The notes below the pieces were generated by a model. The model did no database searches. It saw only the letters and a list, made by a program, of their open reading frames with translations, and was not told the origin of the DNA. 64,000 nucleotides of DNA from Echinarachnius parma (taxonomy: Eukaryota > Echinodermata > Echinoidea > Clypeasteroida > Echinarachniidae). A program made the position numbers and the translations under genes. Below are positions 12,601-27,600 of the stretch, piece after piece. How positions within the stretch are numbered: the stretch's first letter is position 1; each line of letters opens with the position of its first letter. Location of the stretch: contig JBAMJV010004300.1 of the NCBI GenBank assembly GCA_037951105.1, forward strand, positions 124,001-188,000, given 5' to 3'.

Positions 12601-15600
12601 TATGGAACTAGTATGCCCAAATATAGATAATGCTTACTGAGCTGAGTCTCTGTATGGAAGTAGTGTGGCCATATATAGAAAATGCTAATGAGCTAAGTCC
12701 TGCTGACCAATCACGTGGCAGCATACAGGGTATCATTGATGGCTCTGAAGTCCTTATATGGTATATATGGTATGTGTGATCACAAAATGGACCATTGCAT
12801 TTTAGAAAAGGGAATTTTAGCTTTCTATTGATATATAACATGAGGGGTTTGCATGCTTGGAAAGTAATGGAAATAGAGCTGCAAAAATGGCATTTTTCGG
12901 AGTTTTCTTCTTGGAAACTGGTCACTTTTTGAGAGTTTTAAGTTGACATGGGTTCTTATTTCCATATTTTTCATTAAAAAATAAGTCAAATAATCAAATT
13001 AAAGTTGCAGCAATGTATTTTTAATAGTCTAAACTTAAGAAAAATGCAAAAAAAAAAATTTGCAAAAAAACCTCAAATTTTGAAAAATCTCTTAGTGATC
13101 TCCCCTTAATAGCATGCCTGAACAAATTAGGGCTTGAAATCTCTTTTTCGTGGAGTTATAGACCTAAAACTGAATAAACTGAGGGACGTCGGTTAATTAG
13201 GTACATACGTATTTTCGGCCGGTGAGTAAGTTTGTACAAATCGAGATGGCTTTTCTCTGACTAAAAAAACCCGCGGATTTCCGCGGGTGGCGCTAGTAAG
13301 TACTAATGTGTGAGCGTTTACCAAGCAAAATACCCAAACATCGCTTAAACTGACTACATGTAATTATATATTCTTTCTTTTTGAGATCTTTTTCCGTGAC
13401 ATACGTTAACAAATGTCGGCTTCACGATACCTTTATGAGAATTAGTACTATATTGTTGTAATATTATGCTAAATCAGTTGAACTCCTTTATTGACCGATA
13501 TATAGTTTAAATGGAGGGACGCATTCGTTTTTCATTCGTAGAATCCAAATTAGAGGGCTGTTCGCTCTGATTTTTTTTGCGTGTTACATTGATCCCCATC
13601 CGTCAACTGAAAGCTGTTCAGACGTTTTGTAAAAGTGGACCTGTCCCTTTAACAAATATGGTCTAGCAACATAACTTGGCAGGAATGTTTCTAAACTAAT
13701 TCTCCGTGAAATTGAACAATTGATCCGCCATGCCATGCATGAGTGAGCACACATTAAAGGCAAAATGTCACTTTTCAAAAGTCACAAGAGTAAAAAAGTT
13801 GCAATTTTGCTTTTGATGTGTGGTCACTCATCCATGACTCGACGGACCAATTAATTTTCACACATAAGTTAGTCAATAAATGTAGGAACAATCCTGCCGA
13901 TTTATTTTGCTCAAAACCTTTTCGTTAAAAAGTTATGTTATTTGATTAAGGGGGACTTAAATGATCAGTATTGTGAGTATTTTGAACATTTTTGAAAAAT
14001 TGTTAACATTTTTTAAATTAAAAAAAACATAAAATAAATCTGGGGCCCAGATTTATTTCGATCGGATATATTTATTGATATTTCAGCCGTTTCTGAACCG
14101 ATTTTGTTCAATAAAGTTTTGTGTTGGGTTTAAATGATCAGTATTGTGAGTATTTTGAACATTTTTGAAAAATTGTTAACATTTTTTAAATTAAAAAAAA
14201 AACATAAAATAAATCTGTGGCCCAGATTTATTTCGATCGGATATATTTATTGATATTTCAGCCGTTTCTGAACCGATTTTGATTAATAAAGTTTATTCTG
14301 TCAACACAATTGTATGCTCTTTCAAATTTTACACTCAGTTTTTCATTATCTCACAAAAAATTATTTTGTGCAGCGCCCTCTATACCAAAACTGAACTACC
14401 CCTTTAACCAATTCTACCTCGTGCTTCTTTGACATGTGTACCGGTGTATTTTAATTCAATGAATAATTCCATGAGGATAATTGTGTATATTCTATCTTTA
14501 TTATTCTGACAGATCCTTTAGACGTTCTTTTCGAAGAAAAATGGGAGAGCGTCAACGACGATGCTAATCTGAATAGAGTGAAGCCAACCAAACGAAATCA
14601 GTTGATGATATTCGAACATATAGGCTACGGGACCACAAGTTTGAAGAAACTACTGACTGGACGAAGGTGTTTATTATAGTTTATTACATATAATACAGAA
14701 TGGCCCCAAACAAGGAACGGGATAATTGATAAAATAAAGAAACATGATGACTAGGTTCACGGGATAGGGCATCTTTGTTTGTTTATATATGTATGTTGTG
14801 CACCGGGCACTTTAGTCCTCGGACTGCGGTTATGTATATTTTATGTGTCAATAAAAACCGATATATCTATCTATCTAAAGCCGGGTGCCCACTATGCGAT
14901 CTGCGCTTTCGAACTAGCCCGAGTTGCTAGCGATCTCGGTTCGGTGTGAATCGCACCAGTTCGCCGCAAGTTTATTAGAAAATTTTGAACCAGCCGTTAA
15001 AAATAAAAAAAAAATGCTTCCTCTTCTCAAAAAGTTACAAAATAGGTATTTAAATAGTTGTTGGTTATTTCTCTATCTAATCACTACTTCAACAAAACAT
15101 CACATGCACAATATTTTATTCAAAATGGTTGAAACCGATGAGTGTTTAGAGAGCGCCCTCTTACGTTTTAACGGCTCTTTTTGAATGATAACATGATCTT
15201 TACTACGTCATTTGTAATTTTGTGTTCCTTTCTAGTTATAACTATTAGTTTGTAATGTAATGATGCAGGTTTGGGTTACTAAAATTCAGTTTCACCAAAA
15301 CAAGATCTTAAATTTGATTCTTATATATTTCAACTTATTTTTCAAGGGAGATACAGTTTTGGTTAAATAGGCGTGACAAAAATATTTCATTTTGTGAGGT
15401 AATGAAAAAAAGTGTAATTTATGCAAAACCCATGATTTTAAAAACAATAAAAACTTTATTTGATCAAAATCGGTTTAGAAACGGCTGATATACCCATGAA
15501 CATATCCGATTGGAGGCTCAACATTAATTCGAGGATTTAAGATATCTTTATAATGCCTTCAGATTTTCGTAAATATACCAAAGTGGCTATACCAAAGTGG

Positions 15601-18600
15601 AAATTTCTCTATTAAATCATTTTCCCCAAACCTCGCGTTCACAGTTTTGACTGTTTTTAAACATTAAATCAGCGTTCTAACTGAGACGTGTATATGTTTT
15701 CTATACTCCTTGCGTGCATGGTTGATTTATCAATATTAGTTGTATTGATATCCAGTACAAGTTTTAGTTACTAAAATTCAGTTTAACCAAAACTGTACTA
15801 TCCCTTTAATCTAACGTATTTTGTGTGATTTGTACGAATAATGTAGCCGTATTTGTGTGGCAGGTAATTTAGGAATTGACAGGCATGTTATGATAAATTC
15901 CTAACTACCTGACTACTTCGTATAATATTTTACTTTGTAATGCCCAGTGGAAGCCCTTCCGTAATAGCATCTGAACGATTTGAAGCCACTGGTGGGAATA
16001 AGGACTGGAATCTCATTGACACGAGGGATATCAAGCTGCGAATTAAAGGTACCACCAAAATAGATGTAAATTATAATTATCCTAGTTAAGGACCTGGAAG
16101 CTCTGAATGTGTGGTAAAAGTAACTATGTCACATTGATCAATTACGTTATGTAATTGATATAGTAACTATACATACTTATTTGTGCTTGTTCTAGCCATA
16201 TTCTTGAGTTTTCTGAATTTGGAAATTTTGTTATTTACTTGTGTTCCACGAAAAGTACTAGCATGTGACAAACATGTGACAATTAAAAAGAAGAACTAGT
16301 GCACAATTCAAAGTATTATTATTAATATATATATTTTTTTTACTATTGATGACAAAATACATTTGGACTGCATGCAGTTTCCTGTTACTGGTGTGTTCTT
16401 TGTATTGTTTTTTTCTCCAACAGATGAGCACAGTCTTGAAGTAGCTGACGAGTCATTCAAGATATTACGAGGCATTCTGGTAAGAAGTGTAATTTTGTGT
16501 TGCAAGTTTCATTATCATGTGAAAATGTATGCATTTTTTTGTATTCACATGTTCGTATTAGAAATTCATTATGTTCCTGAAGTGACAACTGTCCCAACAT
16601 GATAATGGTCTCGCGAAACGTTGAATCTGTACATAACGTCACTGCTTCAATATACAACAGTATAAAGTTTGTACTGTTATGTGCTTTTCAACAGAAGGAC
16701 CGTGGAAAGATGATCAACGTCAAAACCAGGAGTCCGATCCTGGATATAAAGTCAGTAGGAGGAAGAGGTATTTAATATTGAATGTATTTTTTATTTAGAT
16801 TTGTAATGGAATATAAACGTTATTGTGATGATCTGTAACTGCATGTTATCAGGGACGTAGCTTCGTTGGACTGATATGGGTTTGTAAGCCGGTGGGTTTA
16901 TGGTTAAAGGCGATTAATATGACCATGATGAAAATGAATGGTGTCAATGATTATTTTGTTTTTCTCCAAAAAACGGTCCCTCACGTACGAGGGCATAGGA
17001 TAAAGACGCCCGTGGATATGAACATTATTGTAAATATACTATGACCATATCAAAGGGATAGTACATGTGCAGTTCTGGTCAGACTTAATTTTAGAAACTA
17101 AGGCTTATAAGTTAGCAATAAAATGTAATACTTGCATAATTCAAGGTTTCTGAAAGTCGTAACCGTGTTATAGTAAACAAATGTGAATGTGATATTTGGT
17201 TAAAATAATTATTTGATAGAGAGATCATTACTCATCAAAAACAATTTTGAGGCCATTTTGGGTATGATATAGTTTTTAAAATGTGTAGATTTTGTAGATT
17301 AAACTAAATTATCGAATAAATATGGCTTTATCAAAGATTACAGTTGGTTCTTCACTAACTCACAAACAAATTATTTCTAAACCAAACATGTAATATCCCT
17401 TTAACATTAAATAAAAAACAAACAAACACTTTGGCAACATTTTGGATAAATTTAACAATGTTCAGACATGCTCGTTTCGAATCAAGCGAGTTTTTATTGG
17501 ACAGATGCCGTCGTGGCGGCTTGTATGAATAATGTTTGTGTTGTTTTGCAGACGAGAGATGGATGTGAAACAGTGGACATTAAAAACCATGGTTAACTAC
17601 CTTGGTAATTTCTTGAATTTACCATAATTCAATATTCATAAATAATGAACAATTATGATTATTCAGTTGTTATAAACCACCTTCGTTTGTAAATTCCAGT
17701 TGTAATGTATAACGTTTGATAACATCACTATTCACTATGCAACACTGATTCCCTTGTCACAGACCCACGAGCCTTGCTGAAGGTTCTCATAAAAAGACGG
17801 TATAAAAAGCCGATAGACGGTGCAATTCATGTGGATGAGGCAGATACGCTAGACATAATTGACTGTCATGTGGATAAAGTGTCCTGCATTACCGACAAGG
17901 TGAATAAACTTATTATTAGGATGCATTTATATATTTTAATGGTATCATACACTTTTGGTCAAACCGAAAGTGAGTAACTAAAACATGTACGTTGAACTTA
18001 TAGTTATCATTATTCCTTATACGATGCTAAATGGTGGAAAAACATATATACATGGCTACGTTAGAAAGTTGTTTTCACTTTAAAAAACAGCCGTTAACAA
18101 AAGTGGGTGCCCTCTAGACACCTGAATGTTTAAATAATTTCTTATAAAGAATTGTCAATGTGAAATAATGTAAAACTTATGATTCAATAGATAGTTCATA
18201 CAATATAATTCAAAAGTAATTTGAGTATATTTTCAATGTCTATGCCTTATAGACATTTTCTTACATTATTGAATACATCCAATCAGATACACATATGGAT
18301 ATTTCAGCCGTTTCTGAACCAATTTTGATGAATCAAAATCATGTGCCCTTTCACAAAATACACTACCTTTTACATCACCTCAACAACACATAATTTGTTT
18401 ACGCGCCCTGTTCAGGACTAGTCCCGAAAATATTCGGGCAGGAGTCTATGGAGAATGCATGTTAAACCAAAACCAATCCGTGCTGAATTGGTTAAACCAA
18501 AATGGTTACATTCCTCAAATACGTTCATTGTTACATATATAATGATTATCACTTATTACTTAAAGGGAGAGATCCTCTTTTGCAAGCCAAAATTCAAAAG

Positions 18601-21600
18601 TTGCGAGGTTATTGTCTTATATGAAAGGAAATGTCATTTAATAGCATGCCTGAAAAAATTAGGGCTTGAAATCTCTTTTTCGTGGAGTTATAGACCTAAA
18701 ACTGATTAAACTGAGGGACGTCGGTTTAATGGGTACATACGTATTTTCGGCCGGTGAGTAAGTTCGTACACAGATTTCATGGAGTGCCAGATCGGTATGC
18801 ATCACCCCTACATGACTCGTAAGGTTCAGTAGTTGGAATTCCGCTGCGCGTATACTCCACTGGAAGTCGTTACAAACGTGCACACGGCTCGGAGTCATCT
18901 AAAGCGTCTTCGGCTAATACAGGCCCGGTGTTTATTTGCACAGTGGCATGGGCTAAACACCTCTCTCGACTAATCCTGCTAAAACTCGCTCCATGTATTT
19001 AGTTGGAATATCGCCACCCTGTGGCGAAATGTGTTATTTTATTACAACACGCACACGATTGATAATACAAAACAATTCTAAAGAGTGTCATTTTATTAAA
19101 TGCATGAAGAGACAGCTATAAGCATTCCCTACAACCGTATAATAGCTAATAGCCTATTCCCGGGTTTCACATTATAATAAACGTATAACAAGGGATGATA
19201 CTGAAATTGAAATTAAACTTTTAGGGGACAAAATCCTACGAATTGGAAAACGGGAGAAGGCGATGACCTAACTTCGCAAGAAAAGAGAAAACAACGAAAA
19301 CGCATCGAGTCCATATTGTATTTGATTAGTTTGTCAGGCATATAATTTCATCATATTTTCATTATTATTATTGTTAACATTTAAACAGAGTGTACCGGGG
19401 CTATCCGATGGGTCGGGTTTATCATGTTCGCTGAAAGGATGTGTACCGCAGTGACATGTGCAAGAGCGAGGTGGGGAGGGGTAAAACGCCCGTGTCTCTT
19501 TCGTCTTTTAACAATATGGAGAGGGACGTTTTAAATTATTTTCTGGGGTCGTTGTGTTATTAAAATCGAGATGGCTTTTCTCTGACTAAAAAAACCCGCG
19601 GATTTCCGTGGGTGCCGCTAGTAAGTACTAATGTGTGAGCGTTTACCAAGCAAAATACCCAATCGCTTAAACTGACTACATGTTATTATATATTCTTTAT
19701 TTTAGAGATCTTTTTCCGTGACATACGTTAACAAATGTCGGCTTCACAATACCTTTAAGAGAATTAGTACTATATTGTAGTAATATTATGCTAAATCAGT
19801 TGAACTCCTTTATTAACCGATATATAGTTTAATGGAGGGACGCATTCGTTTTTCATTCGTAGAATCCAAATTAGAGGGCTGTTCGCTCTGATTTTTTTGT
19901 GCGTGTTACATTGATCCCCATCCGTCAACTGAAAGCTGTTCAGACGTTTTGTAAAAGTGGACCTGTCCCTTTAACACTGTTATAGAATTAGGTATAATAC
20001 CTAATTCTACAACAGTCTTCATAAATCATAATCAGTGATAATAAAATTAAGCAAATATGCTGATCTTAGACAAATATTATGTTCATGTATTTTAATGGAA
20101 ACTGCAGAATCTTGGCTTACTTCTCTGGCATGATAAATATAAGATAAAATAACTGCCTAAATACTGCAAGGAGCTGAACTGGGTAGCCTAGAAAAAGAAA
20201 AAAAATCTCGAAACGTCTTGCATCCCATGACAACGGGAGCATTTGGAATTTCATATTGATATAAAATGACACCAAGATTAACATCGTTTGAGTATGAGGT
20301 TGTGTGGTCGTGATAATATATTTTATATTTTTCTTAATAACACTATGTGGCCTAACATGTGCCTATTTTACTAGCCACACTGTTAAGTTAAAATATAAAT
20401 ATAAAGCTGATCATTGTAATGAACCTGTTCTATGAACATCCAATATGGCAAACAATAATTCAGAAACATGCATTGCGTTACTAAAAAATAATACATTATG
20501 AAACAAAACTAATGATCTCGGTAGTTTTGTATTACATGTGTATTGATCATCTGTATATGTTTGTTTGTATCATTCAATATGTACATTAAAGCCGAGTATA
20601 CCTTTAATATAGGGTGAAACAACGTTTTGTTTACATTTATACAGGCGTATCATGCATTCATGACATGTAGAACAATATACCTCATCCGCGTCGATGTCGA
20701 CAAGCGTGATCAAGGAGTACGGGACAAAGAGGTGAGGCGACATTAGAAAACATAGTTTACATTATTAGATAAATCCGGGGACATTGATTTACGGTATGGA
20801 ACGTGAATGTGATGATGAGGTCTACAAAATTAATAAGATTACATATTATTCAGAGATGTAGAAATTATACAAAATATGACCGGCGGGATGGGGGGAGGCG
20901 GGAGTAATATGGTTTAAAGGAGTGATACACCCCGAAAGAAAGTTTGAAAAAGAACATTGTCTTCATGTAAATGGAAATCATTCGACAAACGTAGCCACAG
21001 TTTGCGGTAATGTTGTTCACATCGTTTTGTTTTTCTTTCTTTCTTATTACAAGAAACAAAAATGGAAGGATAACGTTCACGTTAAACATCTTTACCTCAA
21101 GCCCTTACATCATTTGTAATTAATTTGTTTCAAAACCTTTTATTCTCTCATAATTTATGTTTACATTAACTGTTTGTATATGTCGTTTGTTACCGTGTTA
21201 TCTTTACGTTGCTTCCTTCCCAGAAGAGACAGGTTGAATGTGAACCATCAAACCTAAAGTCCATACACCGCTGTCTCTCCCTGATTCACTCTAAGACGTC
21301 CGGTGCCAGGACATCGAAGAAACCAGTGATCTTGGTCGCCACACTCGATGGTGATAAAGCACAAAATGAGGTAAAGCCTGACTTAATAATCGGAAGAAAA
21401 CTATTATAAGTTTTTGGGCATATCCAAGGAATTGACATTCGTAAAAAGTGAAATAAATAGCAATTATATTTACATGCTAATATCATCAGCCCAGGCCATA
21501 TCATAAAGATGTTGATAGTCTAGAATCCGCAGACCTCTTATTGCACTTCGTGTTTGGAATTCACATGCATGTTAAAGGGAGTGTCCGCTTTATAAATGGT

Positions 21601-24600
21601 CTGAACAGTTTCCAGTAGACAGACGAGGATGAATGTAACATACACACAAAATTTCAGATCGAACAACCATTTAATTTGGGATTCTACGAATGAAAAACGT
21701 ATGTGTAGAAATCATCCCTTCATCGAACTATACTCCGCAAAAAAAGAAACAGGACACATAATTTAAGACAAAATATCTCATATTCATTTACGATAAAATA
21801 TATGTTATTGTATATCAAATTGAAGATAGAATGACCTTCTTCAATATTGGAATAGAATCCAGATGAAATCATTCATGTATGACTTTAATATCACGGTCAA
21901 TTAACCACCACAAAATGTCTGTTTTCATTTTTTCAAAAATAGCAAAGATTGATCAATTCAACCATATAAATGTCAATAAGCACAATCTAAAACGCTTTAT
22001 TCATGACATGGCATAATCTTTTATTACAAATGTGATATATGTTAATTTCATCTCAATAATAAAGTATAAATGAAGACAAATTGTACACGTTAAAGATTTT
22101 ATTTCCATCTAAATGTAAAAAAATGGGGAATTCCGTGGGTCCGTGGCAACGTTTTATTTGTCAAAACCACAGTTTGTGACTTTATTTCAGCATGGTATAA
22201 AGTATTCTCAAGAATTCTACCGTGGTCTAAAGATCTTAAAAACATATTGTCACCCTTGGCCAATCATTTCGGTACTATGTAACATGTCATTTCTCTATAG
22301 ATAGATATGGTTACAATTGCAGGGGACACATGAAACAGACAAGCGTTATGCCTCAAATACAGACCAGTATGTTGATGTTCTCATAACCTGGCCCTGTCTT
22401 ATTGACAATTTTTTTTCGGAGTTTGTTCATGACAATAAGGTTAAATAATGTTATAATTTACTCGTCCCGCACAGTTTGTTTTAAGCAAACACTTACTATC
22501 AGTTCAGTCGAATGGTGCGGTCCGCCATTGTTTTGCTATTTTTGAAAACAGACCTTGCTGTTGTTAATTGACCATGGCAGTTCATGCATGAACGATATAT
22601 AGAAGACTAAATGTTCCTTTAATTTGATATAATGTACACCTTATTGTACATAAATATGAAATATTTCAACTTAAACAAGTGTCCTGTTTCTTTTTATGTG
22701 GAGTATATATAATATCGGCCAACAAATGCGTTTAAATGATTTAGCATAATATTGTACTAATTCTTGTGAAGGTATTGTGAGGCCGACAAAGGTATGCCAT
22801 GGAAAAGGTCTCGAAAATGAAGAACATACAATTTCATGAAGTCAGTTTTAGCGAGTCTTAGTTATTTTGTTTAATTATTTGCGTACACCGTTGTTCGATC
22901 ACAATCAGTGCGCAGGTCACACACTCCCCGGAACGCACCGGCAGCTATCGTGAGCGAAATTTTGCACGGGTGAAAACTCATAGTGCATGATAAAACGCGT
23001 TGTGTCGCATAATTCATCATGAGGACTATAACTCCACGAAAATGAGATTTCAAGCTCTAATTTTTTTTCAGGCAAGCTGTTAAATGACATTAACCTCGCA
23101 AATTTCAAAAATTGGCTTGCAAAAGGCGGACACTCCATTCAACACATCTATATTGGTTAAACATGATCGAAATGTTACAACTTATGCGGTAACAGGGTAA
23201 TTTTTTAAAGAGGATCATGCTCTACATAAACTAAGCAAACAACTACATGAGAAGGAGATTTAGACTAAAAAACATGTATTTTTAAATCCTGCATCACTAC
23301 AAACTTGCCACTTTCACCAACTGGATGAATGTAGTAATCTGGTAGTCTTATGATTATTACAATGATATAAACGATCACTGCAAAAGTGACACACCTTTAA
23401 ATATGTTCACATTATATTGTGTTAACAGTGTGTAAAAGGAGTCCTCGAAAAGTTGATAAGGGATCTGCAACGCACGCCATACGGGCATCTTGTGAATGAA
23501 GAGGGGTATGTTGTTAGTGACATCAATGTGGTAAGTATTTTGTTGTTTTTACGTTTTTTTAAAAATACTTCTTTGCCTTTTTATGTTTGCCAAGTAATGC
23601 AAAATACAGACTGAAGCAGTCTGTTCTAAGAGCAAAATGTCTAATCACATTTTCAAAAATCGTTATCAAAATGCCAGTATTGGCCTGAATAACTATAGTA
23701 ACGAAGTTTATGTGATGTATCTTATTATAGTCTCGATATGCTTTACGTTTCATATGTATAGTGATAATTGGATATCTTGTGTATGTTTATTATATGGTAA
23801 CATTGACACGAACTAATTTTGCTACAACATACAACACAAACATTATATCACGTGTTACGTTTAATCAGATGTCTCTTGCATGTATGTGCGACGACGTGTC
23901 GATTTTATTGACATTATGACAGTAAAAAACAAAACGTATTAAAAAGGTTATCCTTTAAATTGCTTAATAAATCATTTAGCAAGGCTTGCGGACAAAGATC
24001 CTACCATGTGCCAAACGAACTAAACCTCAGACCATGGACCCTAGTGGGGACCATGCTCAGACAACTAAACCTCTGGAGATACCTCTTCGATGGAGACTAT
24101 TTGAACAGCAAACAGCAGAACAATTTAATGTCATGTCAACTGTGACCAAGGTTAAGTGTTTATTTTCTTTACAATTTATAATTTGTTTACAATGATTTTC
24201 ATCAAAACAAGATTGTGATGTATTTGGTGAATTGTACCATTATTTCTGTCATTCCTTTACAACGATAATCATTGATTTGCATACATGAAATAAATGATTA
24301 TTGTTTTCTTTTTCATCTTTACAAGTGTTGTTTATATTTAATAGACAAGTAATTTGTAGATATTCCAACATGTTAACGTTAAAATATCGTTGATTTAGCC
24401 TTTATAATATTATTTTCAAAGTAAGTATGCGGGTTGACTGTTTATATATTGTTTGATAAATTCTGCAAGACACTCTTTTTTTTACAGTATGGTCTATCTT
24501 TGTTAAAGGGATCTAGTAACATTGTCTATTAAGACTAAATCCACAAAGTCTACTAATAACTTTAGTGGTTCTCTCATACCTCGTTGTATTCGTATTACAA

Positions 24601-27600
24601 ATAGAATCATGGACTTTTCTAATTTCTCTTTCTTACATTTACGATTGAAGTGTTCGGATTTGTAATTATCTACTGGTCCAGTACAAATTCAGTGAAATGA
24701 GTTCGCAATTACCACTTTATATTTTCGCTCGTTACTCGGTCATAATATTACATTCTTTTAACATTAAATTTTCACATATCACTCAGTGGACATCTCAGTA
24801 CACATTTAAAATCATCCACTAGATAATTCAACATCCGAACACTTCAAGCATACAAATCTTCATGGAAACCCAAACCTATTCCATGTTTCTATTCGTGATA
24901 CGATTACAATACGTTATGTGAGAATTGCTAGAGTTAAAGGTCAATTTTGTGGATTTTGAAATGTTTCTAGATCCTTTTAAGGTAAAATCATTCTGATTCA
25001 CAAGTTTGCATCCGCATGTAACTCCTCTATATTCTTTGCCAGATCATGCGCCAGGCCAAAGAACAAATTTCAATGACTGATGAGGACGACTTGAAGAAAA
25101 TGTTGGCCTTCTATCACGACTGTGGTCGAATCTACTATGTCAGACGAAATGAACTCGTCATCCTAAACCGCCATGTGCTTCTCCAGGTTCTCCAGAAGAT
25201 TCGCGTTGATGCGCGTGGGCAGGTAATTTGAATTTTCACTTAAGTTATAAACTATTTGAAACATAAGGAAACTAACGTCGAACAATACATACAATATACA
25301 TTGGCAAAGGAAATAGGGCTTCCCTGGGATTCGATCTCAAGACATCTGGATTGACAGACTGGTGCTCTCTATAGCAATGACTTTCTTGTAGCCCAGTGCG
25401 CAGAACACCAGAGATTTCGGGTTCGAATCCCAGGGAAACCCTATATTCTTTGCACATTTGTACGTCTACTATATGCTAACAACACAACTTTTTTTTTACA
25501 TATTATTGGACCACATTTATTGGACCACATTTATATACAGTTACCCTGGTTACTGGTACAGTTTAGACCAACAATCAATGTTGACCTCCTCCTCTACGAG
25601 GATGTTAATGTTAACAGCTACGAGTAGCCATACCACCCGACCTAATATGAATGTGAATCCATTTTTAACAAATTTAGATTAATGTTGATTATCAAATTCA
25701 TGCCTTAATCTGCAATATACCAAGCATACATTGTAATCTTTTTATAACTTGAATTTATTAATGTTTTATAGTTTTATAGGAGAAAATGTGATACTTATCC
25801 TAAGTAATATGAGAAATTGAAATTCTTCTTAAGTTTGTAACCATATGAAATAAACATAATGATACTCCTTGTATTTTAAGGCGATATTTCGCTTTGGGGA
25901 AACGAATGTCATAGCTGAGGATGGCGTGATAGAGCAACCGTCTCTAAAATTCGCGTTGGGAAAGGCTCTTCCAACAGTCATGTCATCAAGTGAAGACTGT
26001 GTACAGGAGCTTCAAGACATCATGGTGGCAGTAGGACTGATCGGTCAGCCTGCTCAGCATGCTCAGCATGCTCATTGGAGTAGTACGCTCTTTTTGATTC
26101 CTTGTCCGATCAGCGAGCAATCTCCGGTCAAACGTGTCCCGCACCCGATATCAACAAGGATAATAGCTGCATCAAACATGAGTCTGTCTGAAGGTAATTG
26201 GACAAGATATAAATATATTAAATTTGTATTTGTTTTTTTGTTTCATTCAGCAGAAATATTGCTGTATTTCGATTATGCAATGTTGTATTTGATTTTTGAA
26301 GTACACGTGAATTATGTTTAATCTTTATCATGAAATATGAACGCTTTGATATACATTTGACCTGTTCAAAATACGATAGATTATCGCGATATACATTTCT
26401 TTTTATTCAACAGATTTCCGAGATTTTAAATTTGTCAGCAAGCTAGTATCGCAGCTTCCAGTTCACTCAGTGACGGTTAATATCAGCTACGGTCAAGTCA
26501 CATGGATACTTACTGGTGGTCAGAAGGTCATGCTGTACATACTCCCTTCTGGAAAGCAGATACAGGTAAGGGTTATATAGAAGAACGACGTTTATCCTAT
26601 ATAGCGTAGCCAAAAATCTACAAACGTGCCGATCGAGGCGTAATGAATATAAAACTATTGGTCGTCATGTGCATGGGGTGCGAATGGCAGCACCATGTAC
26701 TATAGGCCATGTTTTTAAGTTTCACTGATTGTGATGTGTGGCCTTCAAACAAAGAGATTTCACCGTTAGTTTAGACTTAGACATCATAGTAAAGTCATCT
26801 AGTAAAACAAGCGAAAATATGAAAAGAAGCTGAAATTTGTTGGAAATGTACGATGCTCATGAGCGTTATATATTATCGTAAACCTAAAATAGTGTAGATG
26901 TAATGATATAGAGATGCTTGAATAGTATTTGACTGTATTGAATTTACATTGGGGTTTGATTGTTCCTTGTTTCTTTTGTTAACACAAAATCACTAAGTTT
27001 TTGTAAATTAAATTATGTTTCAGAATTATACTAGTATAACAATATCATTGTAAATTACATTTTAAAAGTGATATTGAAAGGTTTTCAAAGAAAGCTATAT
27101 ATATTATCGTGTCATATTGAACATTTTACACGTAAATAAAAATAATAAATTAATAGCAATTATACTAAGCATTTAAATGTCAGTACTATGATATAACTAT
27201 AATTGTCTACATCCAGCAACGTGTTATTGTTATACTATCGATGAAACATTGTATTTTAAGGTTGCCATTTCTCGAGAAGAAACAGAGGGGAAACGGACGC
27301 CACCTGACGGACCACTTGTGAAACAGGTATTATGAATGAATTCATATGAATGCAAAATAATGTTATTATGATCGAATCCCGTGGACTTGTTACCATTGGA
27401 CAGCATGGAAATTCGATATTTCTAATTTTATGATCGTACTACGCTAATGATCAGAAGCTCCGTTTGGAAGGCCTTCAGATGATATATCAATTTAAACATG
27501 CTTTACCAAAAAAACAAATATAATTTCAACGATTCCATAATGTTTTCATTAAAGTTCGTTAATATCTCTCATCCGCAGTTAAAAGATGGGTTAGACAAGA

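Noticed and set aside
25272-25457. GGTTCGAATCCC taken as part of a tRNA gene
   Set aside because: No acceptor or anticodon stem could be drawn around it; it is one arm of a hairpin.
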